From positions 10,001 to 74,000 of the forward strand of contig CAUYUJ010017906.1 in assembly GCA_963575745.1 (NCBI GenBank): 64,000 nucleotides of DNA. Reading direction: 5' to 3'. The translations under genes were made by a program, and so were the position numbers. The notes beneath the pieces are model-generated. The model searched no databases, was not told the DNA's origin, and was given only the letters and a program-made list of their open reading frames with translations. Source of the stretch: Prorocentrum cordatum. Taxonomy: Eukaryota > Sar > Dinophyceae > Prorocentrales > Prorocentraceae. Shown piece after piece: positions 29,566-41,400 of this stretch (position 1 is its first letter; each line of letters opens with the position of its first letter).

Positions 29566-30440
29566 GCTACGAGCAACAGCTTGCTCGCGCGCCCTGGCCC
29601 GAGGCCCAGGCCAGGAGGTGGCTCCTGGCGACGCTGGTTCGGGTTTCTTTCGGGTTATTTCGGCGTCTTGACTGGTTTCCCTTGGGCGAGCGGGGTAATG
29701 GGGCAATGCGCAAGCACGGGGCCCTCTATCAACAAGGGCCGGTGCTCTCATGCGCTCCGCTTATATCTTCTGCGCTACATGGCCGCGCACGCTGGCGCGT
29801 CTCAGGAAATTGGCGCAGGGGCGGGGGGGGTGGACTGGCGGCGCTCAGAGACTCTCGCGCCGCCCCGTTCTGGCGCTCGCCCCTGGTCGCAGCTGCGCTC
29901 GCGGAAGCCGCGTTCGGCTGCTTCCAGCCCTCGCCTGCGCGATCCTGGTCGTCAGCGCTTGCCCCATGTCGGGGCCCGCCCAGTGATGCGCCCGGCGTTC
30001 GGGCGAGGGCTGGTCGCCTTCGCTAGCAGGGTCGCTTCGCGCAGGTCTTTGGGGGCGCCTTTTCGACCCCTCTCGAGCGTCAGATCCTCCCGAGAGTTTG
30101 GGAGCAATTCGGGCTCGCTCTGAGGCTCTCCGCGCATGGTTGGGATGATCTCAAGCTTGCCTTGAAGTCTGCCCTTCCCTCATGGGTTATTATCGTCCTC
30201 GGGGCCTGGTTCTGGGGATGGCCTGTGCATATGCGTGCTGGCTATATGTTCGAGTGTCCAGCTGGGCCAGACGCGATCCCACGCTCCATGCTCTCAGTCC
30301 CCGTCTTTTCTTACCTGGGCCTCCAGGGCTCTCAGGTCTCCTCCCCCTTTTCGAATGTTGCATTCACTCTTTGCCTCCGTGCCCACGAACTCGCTGTCGT
30401 CTTTGCTCTCTACCATCTTCACAGGCTCGGTCCCCGATTC
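29566..30440 (+). pseudogene. LINE C-terminal region (decayed)
   Basis: Continues LSYEQQLARAPWPEAQARRW and VRVSFGLFRRLDWFPLGERG (about 29562-29690), then in another frame CATWPRTLARLRKLAQGRGG, then AALAEAAFGCFQPSPAR (about 29890), and in a third frame LKSALPSWVIIVLGAWFWGW (about 30160). These pieces keep an order and style seen in dinoflagellate LINE polymerase tails (from memory). At least three frame changes. Confidence 0.5.
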
Positions 30441-31800
30441 CCATCCAGCTTGCACGTGGCGTTGACCCTTTGACGGGGCGGTCTCCATGGTCGAAGCAGC
30501 TGGCCTGACAGCGCGCCCGCCCCTGCGTCGGCCGCAGAGAGTCCCTCTCGCGCGCGGTAAACCAGGCCGCCCGTTCAAGCGTGACTACTCTTCGGCCCGG
30601 CCATGGAGGAACGTTTTTGTCATCCAGGTGTGCAGCAGTGCCAGCAGTGATCGCAGAGATGGGCAGGGGAGTGTTGCCCGGCTAGTGATAGCGGTTCCAG
30701 CAGCAGTAAGAGCCGCATTTAAGTGATTTGGACAAGCCTGCATGGGCACGTTCCGCCGTTTGCTCCTCGTCCTCGTCCTCCTCCTCCTTCTCCTGTTCCT
30801 CCCCCCCCCAGTTTCTCCTCGGCAGTAGCGTTCCTTTTCCTCCTCCTCCTCTTCCTCCTCCTCCTCCTCCTCCTCCTCCTCATCATCATCATCATCCTCC
30901 TCCTCATCCTCATCCTCATCCTCATCCTCATCCTCTTCCTCCTCATCGTCCTCCTCCCCCCCCGTTCCGCCTCCTCCCCATCGGTCCTCATCCTCCTCCT
31001 CCTCCACTTCATCCTCGCCATCCTCTTCCTCTTTTCCTTTTCTCCTCTTTCTCTTTATCCTTTTCGTTGTTCCCCCTCCTCCTCCTCGTCGTCCTCCTCC
31101 TCCTCCTCCTCCGCCTCCTCCTCCTCCTCCTCCTCCTCCTCCCCCTCCTTTCCCTTTTCCTTGTCCCCCTCACCCTCTCAACTCCTCCTGCTCCTCCCTC
31201 TCCCTTCCTTCCCCATCGTCGTCGTGCGTCTCCTCCTCCTCCTGGTGATCCAAGTGTGCATGATGGGTTGGGGGCTGCTCCCCGCGCATGTCGGGCTTCA
31301 GCTCCTGGATCGGGATCCGAGTCGGAGTCCGGCTGCCGAGCTGGGGGCTCCAGCAACCGATGGGCTGTTGGGCCGCTGGGCCCCTGCCCTGCCTGCCGTC
31401 AGCGCCGTGGCTCTGCGGGGTCCGCAGTGGCCTCTGAGAGGGGGATAGGGGGGGAGGGAGGGAGGGAGGGAGGGAGGGAGGGAGGGAGGGAAGGAGGGAG
31501 GGAGGGAGGAGGAGGAGGAGGAGGAGGAGGAGGAGGAGGAGGAGGAGAGGAGGAGGAGAGGAGGGAGGGAAGGAGGAGGAGGAGGAGGAGGAGGAGTGGG
31601 ACCCGCCGTCAGGGGCTGAGCCCGGCCGTCACCCAGGCTGCCCGCCCGCACCTGGTGCGCCGGGTGATCACGTCGCACTGCTGCATCCCCGTTGACATCC
31701 CCGTGCGTCAGCACCATGCTGCTGTCGGGGCGCATCGCGAAAGAACGGGGCCCGCTGCCACTGCGACCGCCACGCAGGGCTCACAGTGAAGCCCGCGCGC
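30441..31800. repeat. TCC/CAT tracts followed by GGGA/GGA tract
   Basis: (TCC)n-rich at 30765-31160 with a CAT block at about 30880-30898, unique DNA to about 31440, then GGGA repeats 31444-31508 and GGA repeats to 31605. Pyrimidine tract then purine tract on the same strand gives inverted complementarity. No gene recognised. Confidence 0.85.
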
Positions 31801-32273
31801 TCTGGTGATCTGGCATTTCAGTCCGACGAGTCCTCTGCTGGTCGTGGGGATCCCGTCTGGGGGCCGCGAGTCGTCTCCTGACCGTAGCCGCTGCTCCTGC
31901 GCGGGTTCCTGCTCCTATTGTACCGATGCGCGACCTTCTTCAGCTGTGCGCTGGTTTTGTGATAAAACATTGTGCCGCCGTTTCCCTGATCATCTTGAGC
32001 TGTCTCCCGATTCTGAGCGGCGTTCTGGTCACCGTTGCCTGGCAGTCGACTCGTATCGCGCTGGATGGACTGCAAGTCGCGGCGCGAAGCGGTTCCGATG
32101 CGCCTCTCGAACTATAGGCCATGCCGTATGTCGGAGGTTGGGGGTGAGACCGAAGTGGAACGGGCGGACGTGCGTGCTGGCGGGGCGACGATAAGCTGCG
32201 CGAATTCGTCCACTGGCAAGGGCCACAGCAGGCAAGCAAGGGCCCCCCGGGCCGGGACGTGGGATGAAAGTTG
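31801..32273. other. Unassigned
   Basis: No gene or repeat recognised. Moderate GC; short open frames on both strands without motifs. Confidence 0.4.
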
Positions 32274-32512
32274 TCCGATGGTTGTCCCGTTGGTTGTCCC
32301 GCTGGTCGTTCCGATGATCGTCGCGATGGTTGTCTGGATGGTTGTCCCGATGGTTGTGCCGATGGTTGCCCCGATGGATGCCCCGCTGGCTGTCCCGCTG
32401 GTCGCTCCGATGACTGTCCCGATGATTGTCTGGATGGTTGTCCCGATGGTTGTCCTGATGGTTGTCCCGATGGATGTCCCGATGATTGTCCCAATTGATT
32501 ACCCGATGGCTC
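32274..32512. repeat. 12-bp minisatellite (GATGGTTGTCCC)n, about 20 units
   Basis: Twenty 12-bp units with variants such as GATGGTTGTCCC, GATGATCGTCGC and GCTGGTCGCTCC. In one frame it reads Asp-Gly-Cys-Pro repeats, in the others Met-Val-Val-Pro; encoded by the repeat, not evidence of a gene. Confidence 0.95.
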
Positions 32513-33454
32513 TGCCAGGCCGTAAGGAGCAACACACAGGCGACCTGCAAAGTTACAATAACTGAAAAACTCGCTCCGCGAGGCCAAACAAATGCGCCCT
32601 GGGAGGCGCAATTGCAAGCCAGTGCGCTCTGCGAGGCTACTCTAGCAGAAAGTACGCTCTGCGAGGGAAACAATACAACTTGCACCAGAGGGTAACCCAA
32701 CTATGTATTCCCTGGAAGTGCCGCTCAGTAGCAGGTGTTAAGAGCATGCGTGCCAGTCTATGAGCACGGGAAAACATCATCATTATCATCATCTGCACCA
32801 TCATCATCATCCCCCTGTTTCAGATACTTTGTCTGTCACCCCTAAACATCGTCATCCTCGTCGAGTGCTACGACAGATCCCCCAGCGAAGCTAACAAAGA
32901 AGAGACGCTCATGACACAAAGTCTAGTTGCCAAACCCAGGGCATTCATGATACCAAATTGGAGTTTACCTTGAGCTGTGGTGGCACGAAGCGAAGCGCTT
33001 CGGCCTCTTTGTCGTCTTCTTTATGATTCTCGTCCTTTGTAATTTCGTCGTCATCCACTCCCCACCGAAGCCTCGCACGCTCATCCTCCAAAGTCAGACT
33101 GATGTTCTTCGTCGTTTTCCCTGTGTGGCTGCTGCGCATTGTCACTGTTATCTGCATCGTCATGTTCATCGTGCTGCTGCTGATTATCTTTGCCCATCAT
33201 CATACCGCCGCGCCTGCTGCTCCACACCGCCTTGCTCCTCATCATACCGCCGCGCTTGCTCCTCGTCCTCCCCCCCTCATCCGGATCACACTCCTCACAC
33301 AAACCCCTTTCCGCTTGCCCTGTTCTCTTCCCCCCCTGGTTCTCCTCCTGCTCAATCCCTTTTCCTCTTGAATATATCCTCTCGGTCGCACCCCAAAAGG
33401 TGTCGGTAGGATGGGTGGGGCGTTTCGCCCGAGACTGCCTCACCATTTATGTTT
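32513..33454. other. Unassigned, with a short GCTCTGCGAGG repeat
   Basis: About four imperfect copies of CGCTC(C/T)GCGAGG occur at 32570-32670. The stretch from 32680 to 33450 is more AT-rich than its neighbours, holds a short CAT run near 32790, and has no product I recognise. Confidence 0.4.
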
Positions 33455-33870
33455 CTGCAGCTTGGCATGCGTAACAGCTTCACGGATGGAAGGCAGGCCG
33501 TTTGCAAAAGTTGGCTCAGTTTCGCGGATCTGAAGGCGGGCCGCTTTCAGAAATTTGTTCTCGCCTTAACGCCGTGCACACTCGTCTTAAAACACTTGCG
33601 ACAGCTCCATGGACGGAGGTTGGTTTCTAGCGCCACGCAAACTCGTCTTTGAAATAGAGCAACAGTTTCAAGGTTTCGTATTGGTTGAAGTTCCGGGAAT
33701 GGTGATTTGGCGCGATGCAGGATTGTCAGGACGCAGACATCAAGTTGACTCTTGGCGTTGATGTCCCAGGAATGGTGTTCTGGCACGGTTTAGGATTGTC
33801 CAAAATCGACAGTCACGTTGATCCACGGCATTGGAAATGGTGATTTGGCACGGTTGAGGAATCTCAGACG
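33455..33870 (+). repeat. Dispersed repeat, copy 2 (partner at 24120-24715)
   Basis: Shares TTCGCGGAT, GAAGGCGGGCCGCTTTC, GATTGTCAGGACGCA and GATGTCCCAGGAATGGTGTT with the first copy, in the same order, with internal duplication of the GGAATGGTGATTTGGC phrase. Confidence 0.55.
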
Positions 33871-33979
33871 GTTGTTTTCTATTTGGCCGTTGCCCGCATT
33901 GCAAGTACACCCTTCTAGGCACTTGGGAGTTTTTACGACAACATCGTTGATGCGTCTTGTGTCTACAGATGTGCGTTCT

Positions 33980-34205
33980 CTTCCTCCTCTTCCTCCTCCT
34001 CCTCCTCCTCGTCCTCGTCCTCCTCCTCGTCCTCGTCCCCCTCCTCCTCGTCCTCCTCCTGCCTCTCCTTCTCCTCCTTCTCCTCCTCCTGCTCCTCCTC
34101 CTCCTCCTCCTCCTCCTCCCCCTCCTCCTCCTCCTCCTCCCCCTTCTCCTCCTCCTCCTCCTCCTCCTCCTCCTCCTCCTCCTCCTCCTCCTCCTCCGCC
34201 TCCCG
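33980..34205. repeat. (TCC)n tract
   Basis: 225 bp of TCC/TCG trinucleotides. Long Pro-, Leu- or Ser-rich frames cross it. Confidence 0.95.
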
Positions 34206-34820
34206 TCCACCCCGATTGTTCCTCCTTCCGACCCCCCTCCAAAAAAACAGCCCCAGGCGTAGAGCGCGGCGGCTGCGGCGGCCTACGCTGGGGCGGGGTC
34301 GTGGCGGTCTTCGCTGGGGCGACGCCTGCGACAGGGCGTCGGCAGCCTGGGATTCCGAATTGCGTGTCTTCCTCCGGCGCTGACTTGACGTCTTCACCCC
34401 CCGGTTCCGAAGCACTTCCTCGTCCTGATTCGGAGCTTTTCCTCCTTTTCCTTTGTTTCTCCCTCCTTACTCGGCCCTTGTTCTCCTGCCTCCCCGACCT
34501 CCCCTTGCTCCTGCCTCCTTTTTACTTCCTCCCCCGTCTCACCTCTCTAAAAGTTGACCGCTTCCTCCTCGTAGGTTCTACTCAACAGCTTCATCCTCAC
34601 CAGCAGCAACAACAACATCGTCACCAGCATCGTCCCTATCCCCATCCCCATCCTCATCAAGCCCATCCCCATCATCGTCATGTTTCATGTTCGTCCTCAT
34701 TATTATCCCTTCTCCTCCTCATCCTCATAATCACCGCCACCACCATCATCAGAGCATCATCATCACCATCACTTGCATCAGCATCATCATCATCATCAGC
34801 ATCGACAGTCTCACCATCAC
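34206..34820. repeat. GC-rich spacer, then CAT/CAG repeat block
   Basis: 34206-34580 is unassigned. From 34590 to 34820 the sequence is dominated by CAT, CAG and CACCAT trinucleotides. It leads directly into the SL-like sequence. Confidence 0.7.
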
Positions 34821-34821
34821 C

Positions 34822-34843
34822 TCGGCAGCTATGATGGCTCAAG
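34822..34843 (+). other. Possible degraded spliced leader
   Basis: 17 of 22 positions match the dinoflagellate leader, with the last nine (TGGCTCAAG) exact. Weaker than the other two, but it sits at the 5' border of the next LINE-like region in the same orientation. By chance a match this good is expected at roughly a few percent over a window of this size (own estimate). Confidence 0.35.
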
Positions 34844-34939
34844 ATGACGCGTTTCAGGGCAGGCGTCTGGTCCATGGTGCGGGCCCTGGCTTTGCGTCGT
34901 CTCTCGGGCCAGATTCTAAGAACTTCCAGGGTATCAGCG

Positions 34940-35184
34940 CGGCCTGCGGATCCACCGTGTCTTATCAATTCCCATATATCGACCAATGGGGCGAGGCGGA
35001 ATCGGCAAGGGATGGGTCGGTCGCAACGGTGGCAACAACGGAGGAGGTGTTGGACAGGCTGGCGGATCGCAAACCAGGGCCTGGGACTGTCTGCGATGTG
35101 GCGCCAAGAAAAAACTGGGGCTCCAGGCGCGTGTGCCGCGATTGTGGGTACGACTGGTGGGAGCAGGCCTCCGGGAGGTCGTAG
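34940..35184 (+). pseudogene. RanBP2-type zinc finger, split by an A-run frameshift
   Basis: One frame gives AWDCLRCGAKK (about 35083-35112) and the next frame gives NWGSRRVCRDCGYDWW (about 35113-35163). Joined across the run of six A at about 35107-35112 they match W-X-C-X2-C-X3-N-W-X4-C-X2-C, the RanBP2 zinc-finger pattern. A Gly/Asn-rich stretch precedes it. Zinc fingers of this type start many dinoflagellate retroelement ORFs (from memory); RNA binding is inferred. Confidence 0.5.
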
Positions 35185-35387
35185 TGGAATGGAGCATCTT
35201 ACCTCTCTGCGGTGGAACGGCACGAGCTCAACCAGCTGCGAAAGGAAAGTCACGAAACTCAAGTCGCAACCTAGTCTTGGTTCACGGGGGATGCAGGAAT
35301 TACGTTCCTGAGGACAAGAGGTGAACGAGGCAGACGTCTTGGCAAGCGACGCAATGATATCAAACGCTCGCGGAAGACACGACGGAG

Positions 35388-35861
35388 GTGCTGGCGAACC
35401 TGAGTGGCACGACCGAGAAGGAGCTGCTCAGCCTGCAAAGCAAGAAGCACGAGATGGACGGGAAACGCACGCAGAGCACTGCGACTGAAAAGGCGACCCA
35501 GATCCCCATCAACGGCTTGCCCGGCAAGCTGGCCAATGAGCGAGAGGAGGGACAACAGGTCGGCAGCGATGGTGGCGGAGGAGCGGCAGCGGTCCTGGCA
35601 TCAGGAGCGGCAGCAGACAGCGCGGGCGCGGGCGACGGCCCCCGCGTTAACCCGCGCCCAGAAGCACTGCGGGCAGCCACTTTCATCAAAGCGTTGGACG
35701 AGGCCTCTGGCATGCTGGCGCCCAGCTCCGCAGCGCAATGGGAGCAGCACGTGGGCAACTTACGAGAGTTTGCGCAAGGTATTGTCGCTGCGGGCGGGGG
35801 GCAGCGGCGTCGCAGAAGGGGGGGGGCGCTTCCGAAGCGAAGCGCCAACTTGAAAAAGTAG
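35388..35861 (+). CDS. Unrecognised protein segment, helical
   Basis: The frame (ending at stop 35859-35861) is not low-complexity at first: LSGTTEKELLSLQSKKHEMD, ATQIPINGLPGKLANEREEG, then an Ala/Gly linker, then RAATFIKALDEASGMLAPSS and QWEQHVGNLREFAQGIVAAG. It looks like two helical segments joined by a linker, as in retroelement ORF1 proteins. I cannot name a family. The frame upstream is also open, so the start is uncertain. Confidence 0.3.
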   Translation: MLANLSGTTEKELLSLQSKKHEMDGKRTQSTATEKATQIPINGLPGKLANEREEGQQVGSDGGGGAAAVLASGAAADSAGAGDGPRVNPRPEALRAATFIKALDEASGMLAPSSAAQWEQHVGNLREFAQGIVAAGGGQRRRRRGGALPKRSANLKK

Positions 35862-38800
35862 ACCCCGGCGATTCGGCGGACGATGCAATGTTCCCCGGGT
35901 CCGAGCAGGCGGCGGGGCAGGCAGCGCCTGGCGAAGGTGGAGGCAGCGCGCCTCCGGCCCCAGTTTGCCCAGCGGCGGCTGCTGTCGCTCTCCGGGGGCT
36001 CGACCATTCGAACTGCTGCGAAGACTTCGCGCGCTTCCCGCGCGCAGGCGCGGCGAGCGGCCCGGCAGGCAGCAGCGTGCTCAGCATCGCGAGCCTCGAC
36101 GGGAGCGGGCGGGGGCCGCTCTCTACGTTGCTGGGCCACCAATCGGAGGGCGCGCGGCTGGCCGCGGCGGCGGAGATGCACATGGGCGGCGCGGCGCGCG
36201 CGCAGGGGCACCACCTCGACGAGCACCGCGCCGCCGAGCAGGAACAACGGCGCCAGCAGGTCGGATTGAGTTCGGCACTCTCGCCAGGCGCGTCAGCAGC
36301 AGGGGCGCGCCCGAGAAGGGCATCCAGCTGCAGCTGCGGCGCAGAAGCGGCGGCGCGCTCGGCGCGCGGCGAGCGCGGGCCTGGGCGGAGCGCCAGCAAG
36401 GGCAGCTGCCGCATCAGCGCGGGCAGTGCGACCATCGCCCGCGCGAATGGGCTGGCGCGCGGCGGTCTTGCCAGACTCGGCGCACCTGAACTGGCGCGCC
36501 TGGGCAGCGACGACGTCGGCGAGAACGTGCAGAGCATCGCGCAGGAGGTCGGCGCGGCGCTCGCCGCGCCGGGCTAACCGCGAACCTCGGGGGGGAGGGG
36601 ACGGGGCGAGGGGCCCGGGCGTTTCCGCGAGCGCGCCTCCAGACGGCTGCTGCGTCGCGGACTCAGAAGGCGCCCGCCAGTTCTTTTCGGAGGGGCCGCC
36701 CCGGGAGCCAGGCTGGTTCATCGGGGGCGTTCAGTGGGCGGAAAGAGCCATTGGCAGCCATTGGGTCGCGTCACTTCAACCCGCGCAAGCTTCAACCCGC
36801 GCAAGCCGCGCGCGGGCGCCGGGCCTATCACGGGGGGGGCGGCGACGCGGCGAAGGCGCGCCGCCTGAAGGGCCCAAGGCCTTGCCCAAGATCAAGCCGA
36901 CAGGCCGCCCCCCTTGAGGGGCGCCAGGGCTGCGGCGACTTCTGGCCCGCGGCAGAGTTGAGGAAGGGCCGTGGCGATTTGTCCGCCGCGCAACAATGCG
37001 CGCGCAGCTTTGTGGAAGACGAGTTGGCGCGGCGCGCCAGATCCAGGAGCGGGGGGGGCCGTTGCCGGGGGAGGGGCTCGGGGCGAAGCTTCTCCCTCGG
37101 CGGCGCGGCGAAGGCTAGGCCCACCCAGTTGCCGAAGGTCAGCTGGGAGGGCGAGACTCACGCACCTGGGCGACTTCTGCGCGCAGTGCAACCTCGCGAT
37201 GGAACGCGGCCGCGCGGGCGAAGACGAGGCCGAGGATTTGTCGCGCAACGCGGCGCGTCGAGAGGCGCGGGGGGCGGGCCGATCGACGGGGGGCAAAGCG
37301 TGCCCGACGCATTCGAAGACAAGGGGGAACGGTTGGATTACTGCGCCCCGTGCATCTTCCGCGCGCTGGGCCCCCCGGCGCGCGTCGCGACGGGCCCGGC
37401 GCCGGACTTCCGCGGGCTTGCCCAGTCGGCCACTCAAGGGCGTCTGCGAGAGGCCGCGTGGAGGAGGGGTGCGACCGGCAGAGCGGAGGTCATTCAAATC
37501 CTCCACGAGTTAAGGCGGCTGGGCCGTGAAGGATTGGAGGGCGAGCTGCTCGTGGCCGTCGGCGCTTGCTGCGACCCCAGGCGGTGGTCCGGCGCTCGCG
37601 CGACTCCAGCCGCACAGCGCCCCCCCGCCCGTCGGGCGCCCGCGGCGTCCAGTCCGCGGGGGCCAACCCAGTGATGGCGCCCGCCCGCTAGGCGGCGCCT
37701 TGCGCCCCGTTGGGATGGGGCCAGCGGGCGCAGGGCGCGCGCCCAGGAGGCCGGCCAACGGATGGCCCCCCTTCCCGCGGCTCGAGGAGGACGAGGCGTC
37801 GAAGAAGGAGTGGCCCGACAGCGGCGCGCGCTACGCCTTGGCGCGCCCGAGCCAGCGAGAGAGCGACGGAGCGGGCCGTCGAGCGAGAAGGCCAGAGCGG
37901 CGCACCGCTGGGAGCTAGTCAAGCAGTTGCGCGAAGAAGCTCGGGCGGCGCCGACGCCTGCAAGGAGAGCGGGCAAGGATGTGCTGGTTCAGCTCGAGGA
38001 GGAAGACGCGGCGCGGCCCGCTGCGCGCGCGCGAGAGTTGCCAGGCGGTCCCTTGCACGCGGCGGGCAGCAACCAGTTGGCGACTGCGGGGGCGGCGGCA
38101 GCGGCCAGCGCGGCAACGGCCGCCGGGAAGTCGGCGCCGTCGGCAGGGACCCCTGCAGGGCCCTGCGCATGGCAGGGCAGCTGCTGGGGCCTGTCTGGGC
38201 AGCAAGAGCGGACCTGGCAGCGTCGACTGGCTCCACGACGATTTCCACCCGAGACATGTAGAAGACTAGGTGGGGGGCTGGGGCGGAGGGCGCAACCTTC
38301 GTGGCCATCCGTGGCCAATGGTTCAAGAAGTGGATCAGCGCGTCCACGGCGGCGGCGCGGGGGGGCCGCGCGGGCGCGGCCGCGGGGCTGGTCGCCAGAG
38401 GGCGATTTCGAGGGGGCGCCGACGCATGGACCTGCTCGGGCTCGCGCAGCGGCCGGCTTCTGGGCCACAAGGGCGCGGGGAGGTCGCCGAGGCTTGCGTC
38501 GCTTCAGGCCGAGGCCGCCCCGGGGGGGCGCACCTGCGCGACCGGGGCCTGCCAGCGCCAGGGCGAAGGCGGAGGCGAACGCCTTCTGGCGCCAGACGGG
38601 CGCGGGGAGCGACCGCCTTAACTCCTGGAGCGCGGGCGACTTCGGCGACGAGGTGTTGGCGGCCATCGTCGACTTCGGCGCGAGGTGCGATTCGCCTGGG
38701 GGATGGCCCAATGCGATCGCGGAGTCGCTCGCAGTCATGCCCCCCGACCCTCGGGGCGGCTTCGGACTCGCTGGTCTCCCTCACTCGCTACCGCGCCTGC

Positions 38801-39126
38801 GCGGCAGGGCTGGGCAGCCCGGCGCGGGGCGGCGGGGCCCCGAGATCGACGCGGGCTTGGCCGGGGCCTGCTTGGGAGGCAAGGGCGGGGCAACTGAGGG
38901 GGGCGCACGTCGGCGAGCGCCGCGTGCTGATGCGCGTCGCGGACGGGGGGAGCGCCCAGCAGCCGCGCGGATCGACCTGCGGGGGGCGCGCGAGCTAGCC
39001 GACCTTGCCATCAGTCAGAAGAAGGGCGCCCCGGGCAACCACCCGAGGGGCATGCTGCACGCGGCCCTCGCGATGTGCACAGGCGGACGGAGGTTCATGC
39101 CCGGTGGGGGCGTCTCCCACGCGTAG
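35862..39126. other. GC-rich open sequence, no recognised product
   Basis: Several frames are open for 150-450 codons on both strands (for example plus 36751-37674 and 37762-39126), all Ala/Arg/Gly-rich. No catalytic motif was found. I take most of these as stop-poor GC background; decayed retroelement coding sequence is the likeliest origin. Confidence 0.35.
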
Positions 39127-39537
39127 GTGCTCGGTGTTGGGCTCATCGTGGGATGCTCGCATGCTGGAAGGCTGCTCGGATGCTGGCTTCTAATTCTGGC
39201 TCATGAACATGGTAGGATTTGGTGTTTACTGGAACCCAGGGCCACGCCTGCGATCGCGTTCGACGACTGCCGTATCGGGCGACAAGGGCCCATGGCCCAG
39301 GCGGCGGCCCACCTAGCGAAGGCCACCAGGGCGGCGATTTGACAGCTGGTGGAGCCTGGAGCAAGGTTCCCTATGATAAGCGAGATCATGGTGAGCTCCA
39401 CGGAGGTGGCAAACCCTGTGGCCAGGCAGAATGGGGACGTGGCCTTACTTGTGGCGGGCTCCATCCAGAACTTGGGAGTCGATTGCCGTCTCGAGGGCCA
39501 GGCGTTCTCGGTGCTGCAGGGCAAGCACAATTAGGCG
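39127..39537 (+). pseudogene. Possible reverse transcriptase remnant
   Basis: Frame 1 reads FDDCRIGRQGPMAQAAAHLA, stop, then FPMISEIMVSSTEVANPVAR and SIQNLGVDCRLEGQAF, stop. The VSSTEVAN...NLGVDYR pattern resembles the segment after the palm in another class of dinoflagellate LINE polymerases (..VLASS.....NLGVD...G) as I remember it. No clear ADD box precedes it. Tentative. Confidence 0.25.
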
Positions 39538-41400
39538 GAGGCGCAGCTACATCGGCGACATGCTACCTGGCAGCAGCGGACACCAGCGGCGACGAGCGCG
39601 TCTCACACTGGCCTCCGACCCGCCACGCGATATCGCCTGAGCGCGGCGGGGTGGCCTTCCCCGTTGGTCGCGAAGTGGAATGAGCCAGCAGCGCTGTGCG
39701 TCGCGGCAGGGGGCAGGGGCGAGCCTCTTAAATCGATCGTGGACAGACCCTCGACAGCGACCCGTTAAAGGGCGACGCGACGTTGCCCAGCATCGCGCGG
39801 GCGAAGACGGCACGCGTCAACGACGGCGCCAAGGGTCTGAGGGCTTTGGGCAGCGCGTTCGCAGGGGCCGCGGTGATGCCGGCGGAGCAGGGCCCGGAGC
39901 AGCTCGCTGGCAGGGGCCCTGCGGCGGCGCGCGCCCTCGCGCGCCGCCGCCGAAGGTGGGCGGCATCGAGGCCCGGCCTCGTCCACGTCGACAACGGCAA
40001 GTTGGTCGACCTCAAGGAGACTGGAGCCGAGACCTTGGCAAAACCCATCACGGCGGGGCACGGGGGGCTGCTGCGGCGCGCGGTGGGCAATCACCCCGAG
40101 CTTGCGCGTCTGGCCGGAGGCGGAGCTCTCGCTGGCGCGAGGCTAATCCGGCGCAGGAAGAAGCGCAAACAGATTGTCTAGGAAATCAGCTCCGCAAAGA
40201 ACGCCATGGTGGGCCGCGCGCGGCTGGTGGCGCGCAGGGCTGCGCTGGTCTAGCATATTGGCCACGGTGCCCGAGGGGATGCCATGCGCGCGGCACCGGT
40301 CGGCATTTGGCACGGCAGTGCCCCGCAACGGGCCACGAGGGCCAAGTGGGAGTCGCGCGGCCGCGGTGGCGAGAGGAGGCTGCCAGTCAGAGCCATCGTG
40401 GCCATGCCCAGCGCGGGCCGCGCTCAGAACGCGGTGTGGTCGAGAGGGCCGGCGCCAAGACATCACCAGAAGCTGCGGTCACTCACTGAGGATGAGGCTT
40501 CGAACAAGGCGAGGCGCGATGACCTCGCGGGGCAGTCGTTCCCCAGACGGCAGCGTGGAGGGCCCCCGCTGGCGACGTCAGTGATGGGCATGGATTCGGG
40601 GGCGGTCAGCGTCTGCGGGCCCCTGCCCCGCCCGTGCCCGCAGGAATCGGGCGCGGCGGAGCTGCGCGCGACGGCAGAGGCAGTCGGAGCACGCCTCCCG
40701 ACCATTCGCGCGCTCACCGATTGCAGGCTTCTGGTGGGCGGCGCGGAGGCGGGAAAGGTTTGGCGCTTGTCTCGGCGGCGTCCACACCGTGACCCGCGAG
40801 CGAAGGCGTTGGCTGCCATCGACGACGTCGGCGCGGAGAACGCGTCGCTCATCGAGGTCAAGGCCCGCGCGACGCTGGCCGACGCGCAGGCGGAACCATT
40901 GCGCAGACATGAGGGCGAGGATGGGTCTCAAGACGCGCCCGACCGACGAGGGGCCGAGGGGGCGAAGCGCCCGTCAAGATCGCATGGTGGGCAAGGTATT
41001 CCGCTGGATCGGCGCCGTCTTGCATGAGGACAACGAGATGCACGCGATGGAGGGCGGACGCGGCATACCTGATTCGACATGGTCAGGCGCGAATGGAATA
41101 ACTGCCAGCTGAGCTGCAGGAGCCTGTGCAAATTCCCCGGCTGCGGACGGAGGGCGCGTGGAAAGCATTGCACGTGGCTGAATGTCCGCCCCGACGCGAC
41201 AGCTTGGGCGCGCCTGCAGCGCGCGCTGCGGTATTGCACCAGCGGGTTCGCTATCTTCAGGAGCAGCGGAGCGGTGTCTGCGGCCGCGGCTCTGCTCGCG
41301 GCGGGTGCTGGTTTTCCTTCCAGTCAGACGGTAATGAAAGCCTGGGCGGCTCGCAGGCAGCTGTGGCAGTCGTTCGAAGAAGCGTCAGCGTAATTACCAA
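39538..41400. other. GC-rich open sequence, no recognised product
   Basis: Same character as 35862-39126. One segment, LVHVDNGKLVDLKETGAETL at about 39978-40040, is less biased than its surroundings but I do not recognise it. A short AGT/AGC-rich tract lies at 41395-41460. Confidence 0.3.

Larger units (their letters stand above)
34822..41400 (+). mobile_element. Second LINE-like region, strongly decayed
   Basis: A 6.5-kb very GC-rich plus-strand region with a zinc-finger ORF1-like start, a helical Glu/Gln-rich segment and, 4.4 kb later, a possible reverse transcriptase remnant. Most of 36000-39100 and 39700-41400 is open in several frames with Ala/Gly/Arg-rich composition and no motif I recognise. 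Borders are guesses. Confidence 0.35.

Noticed and set aside
35862-41400. Several 250-450 codon Ala/Arg/Gly-rich frames as host genes
   Set aside because: Multiple frames on both strands are open at once, as expected for extreme GC content; no motif separates one from the others.
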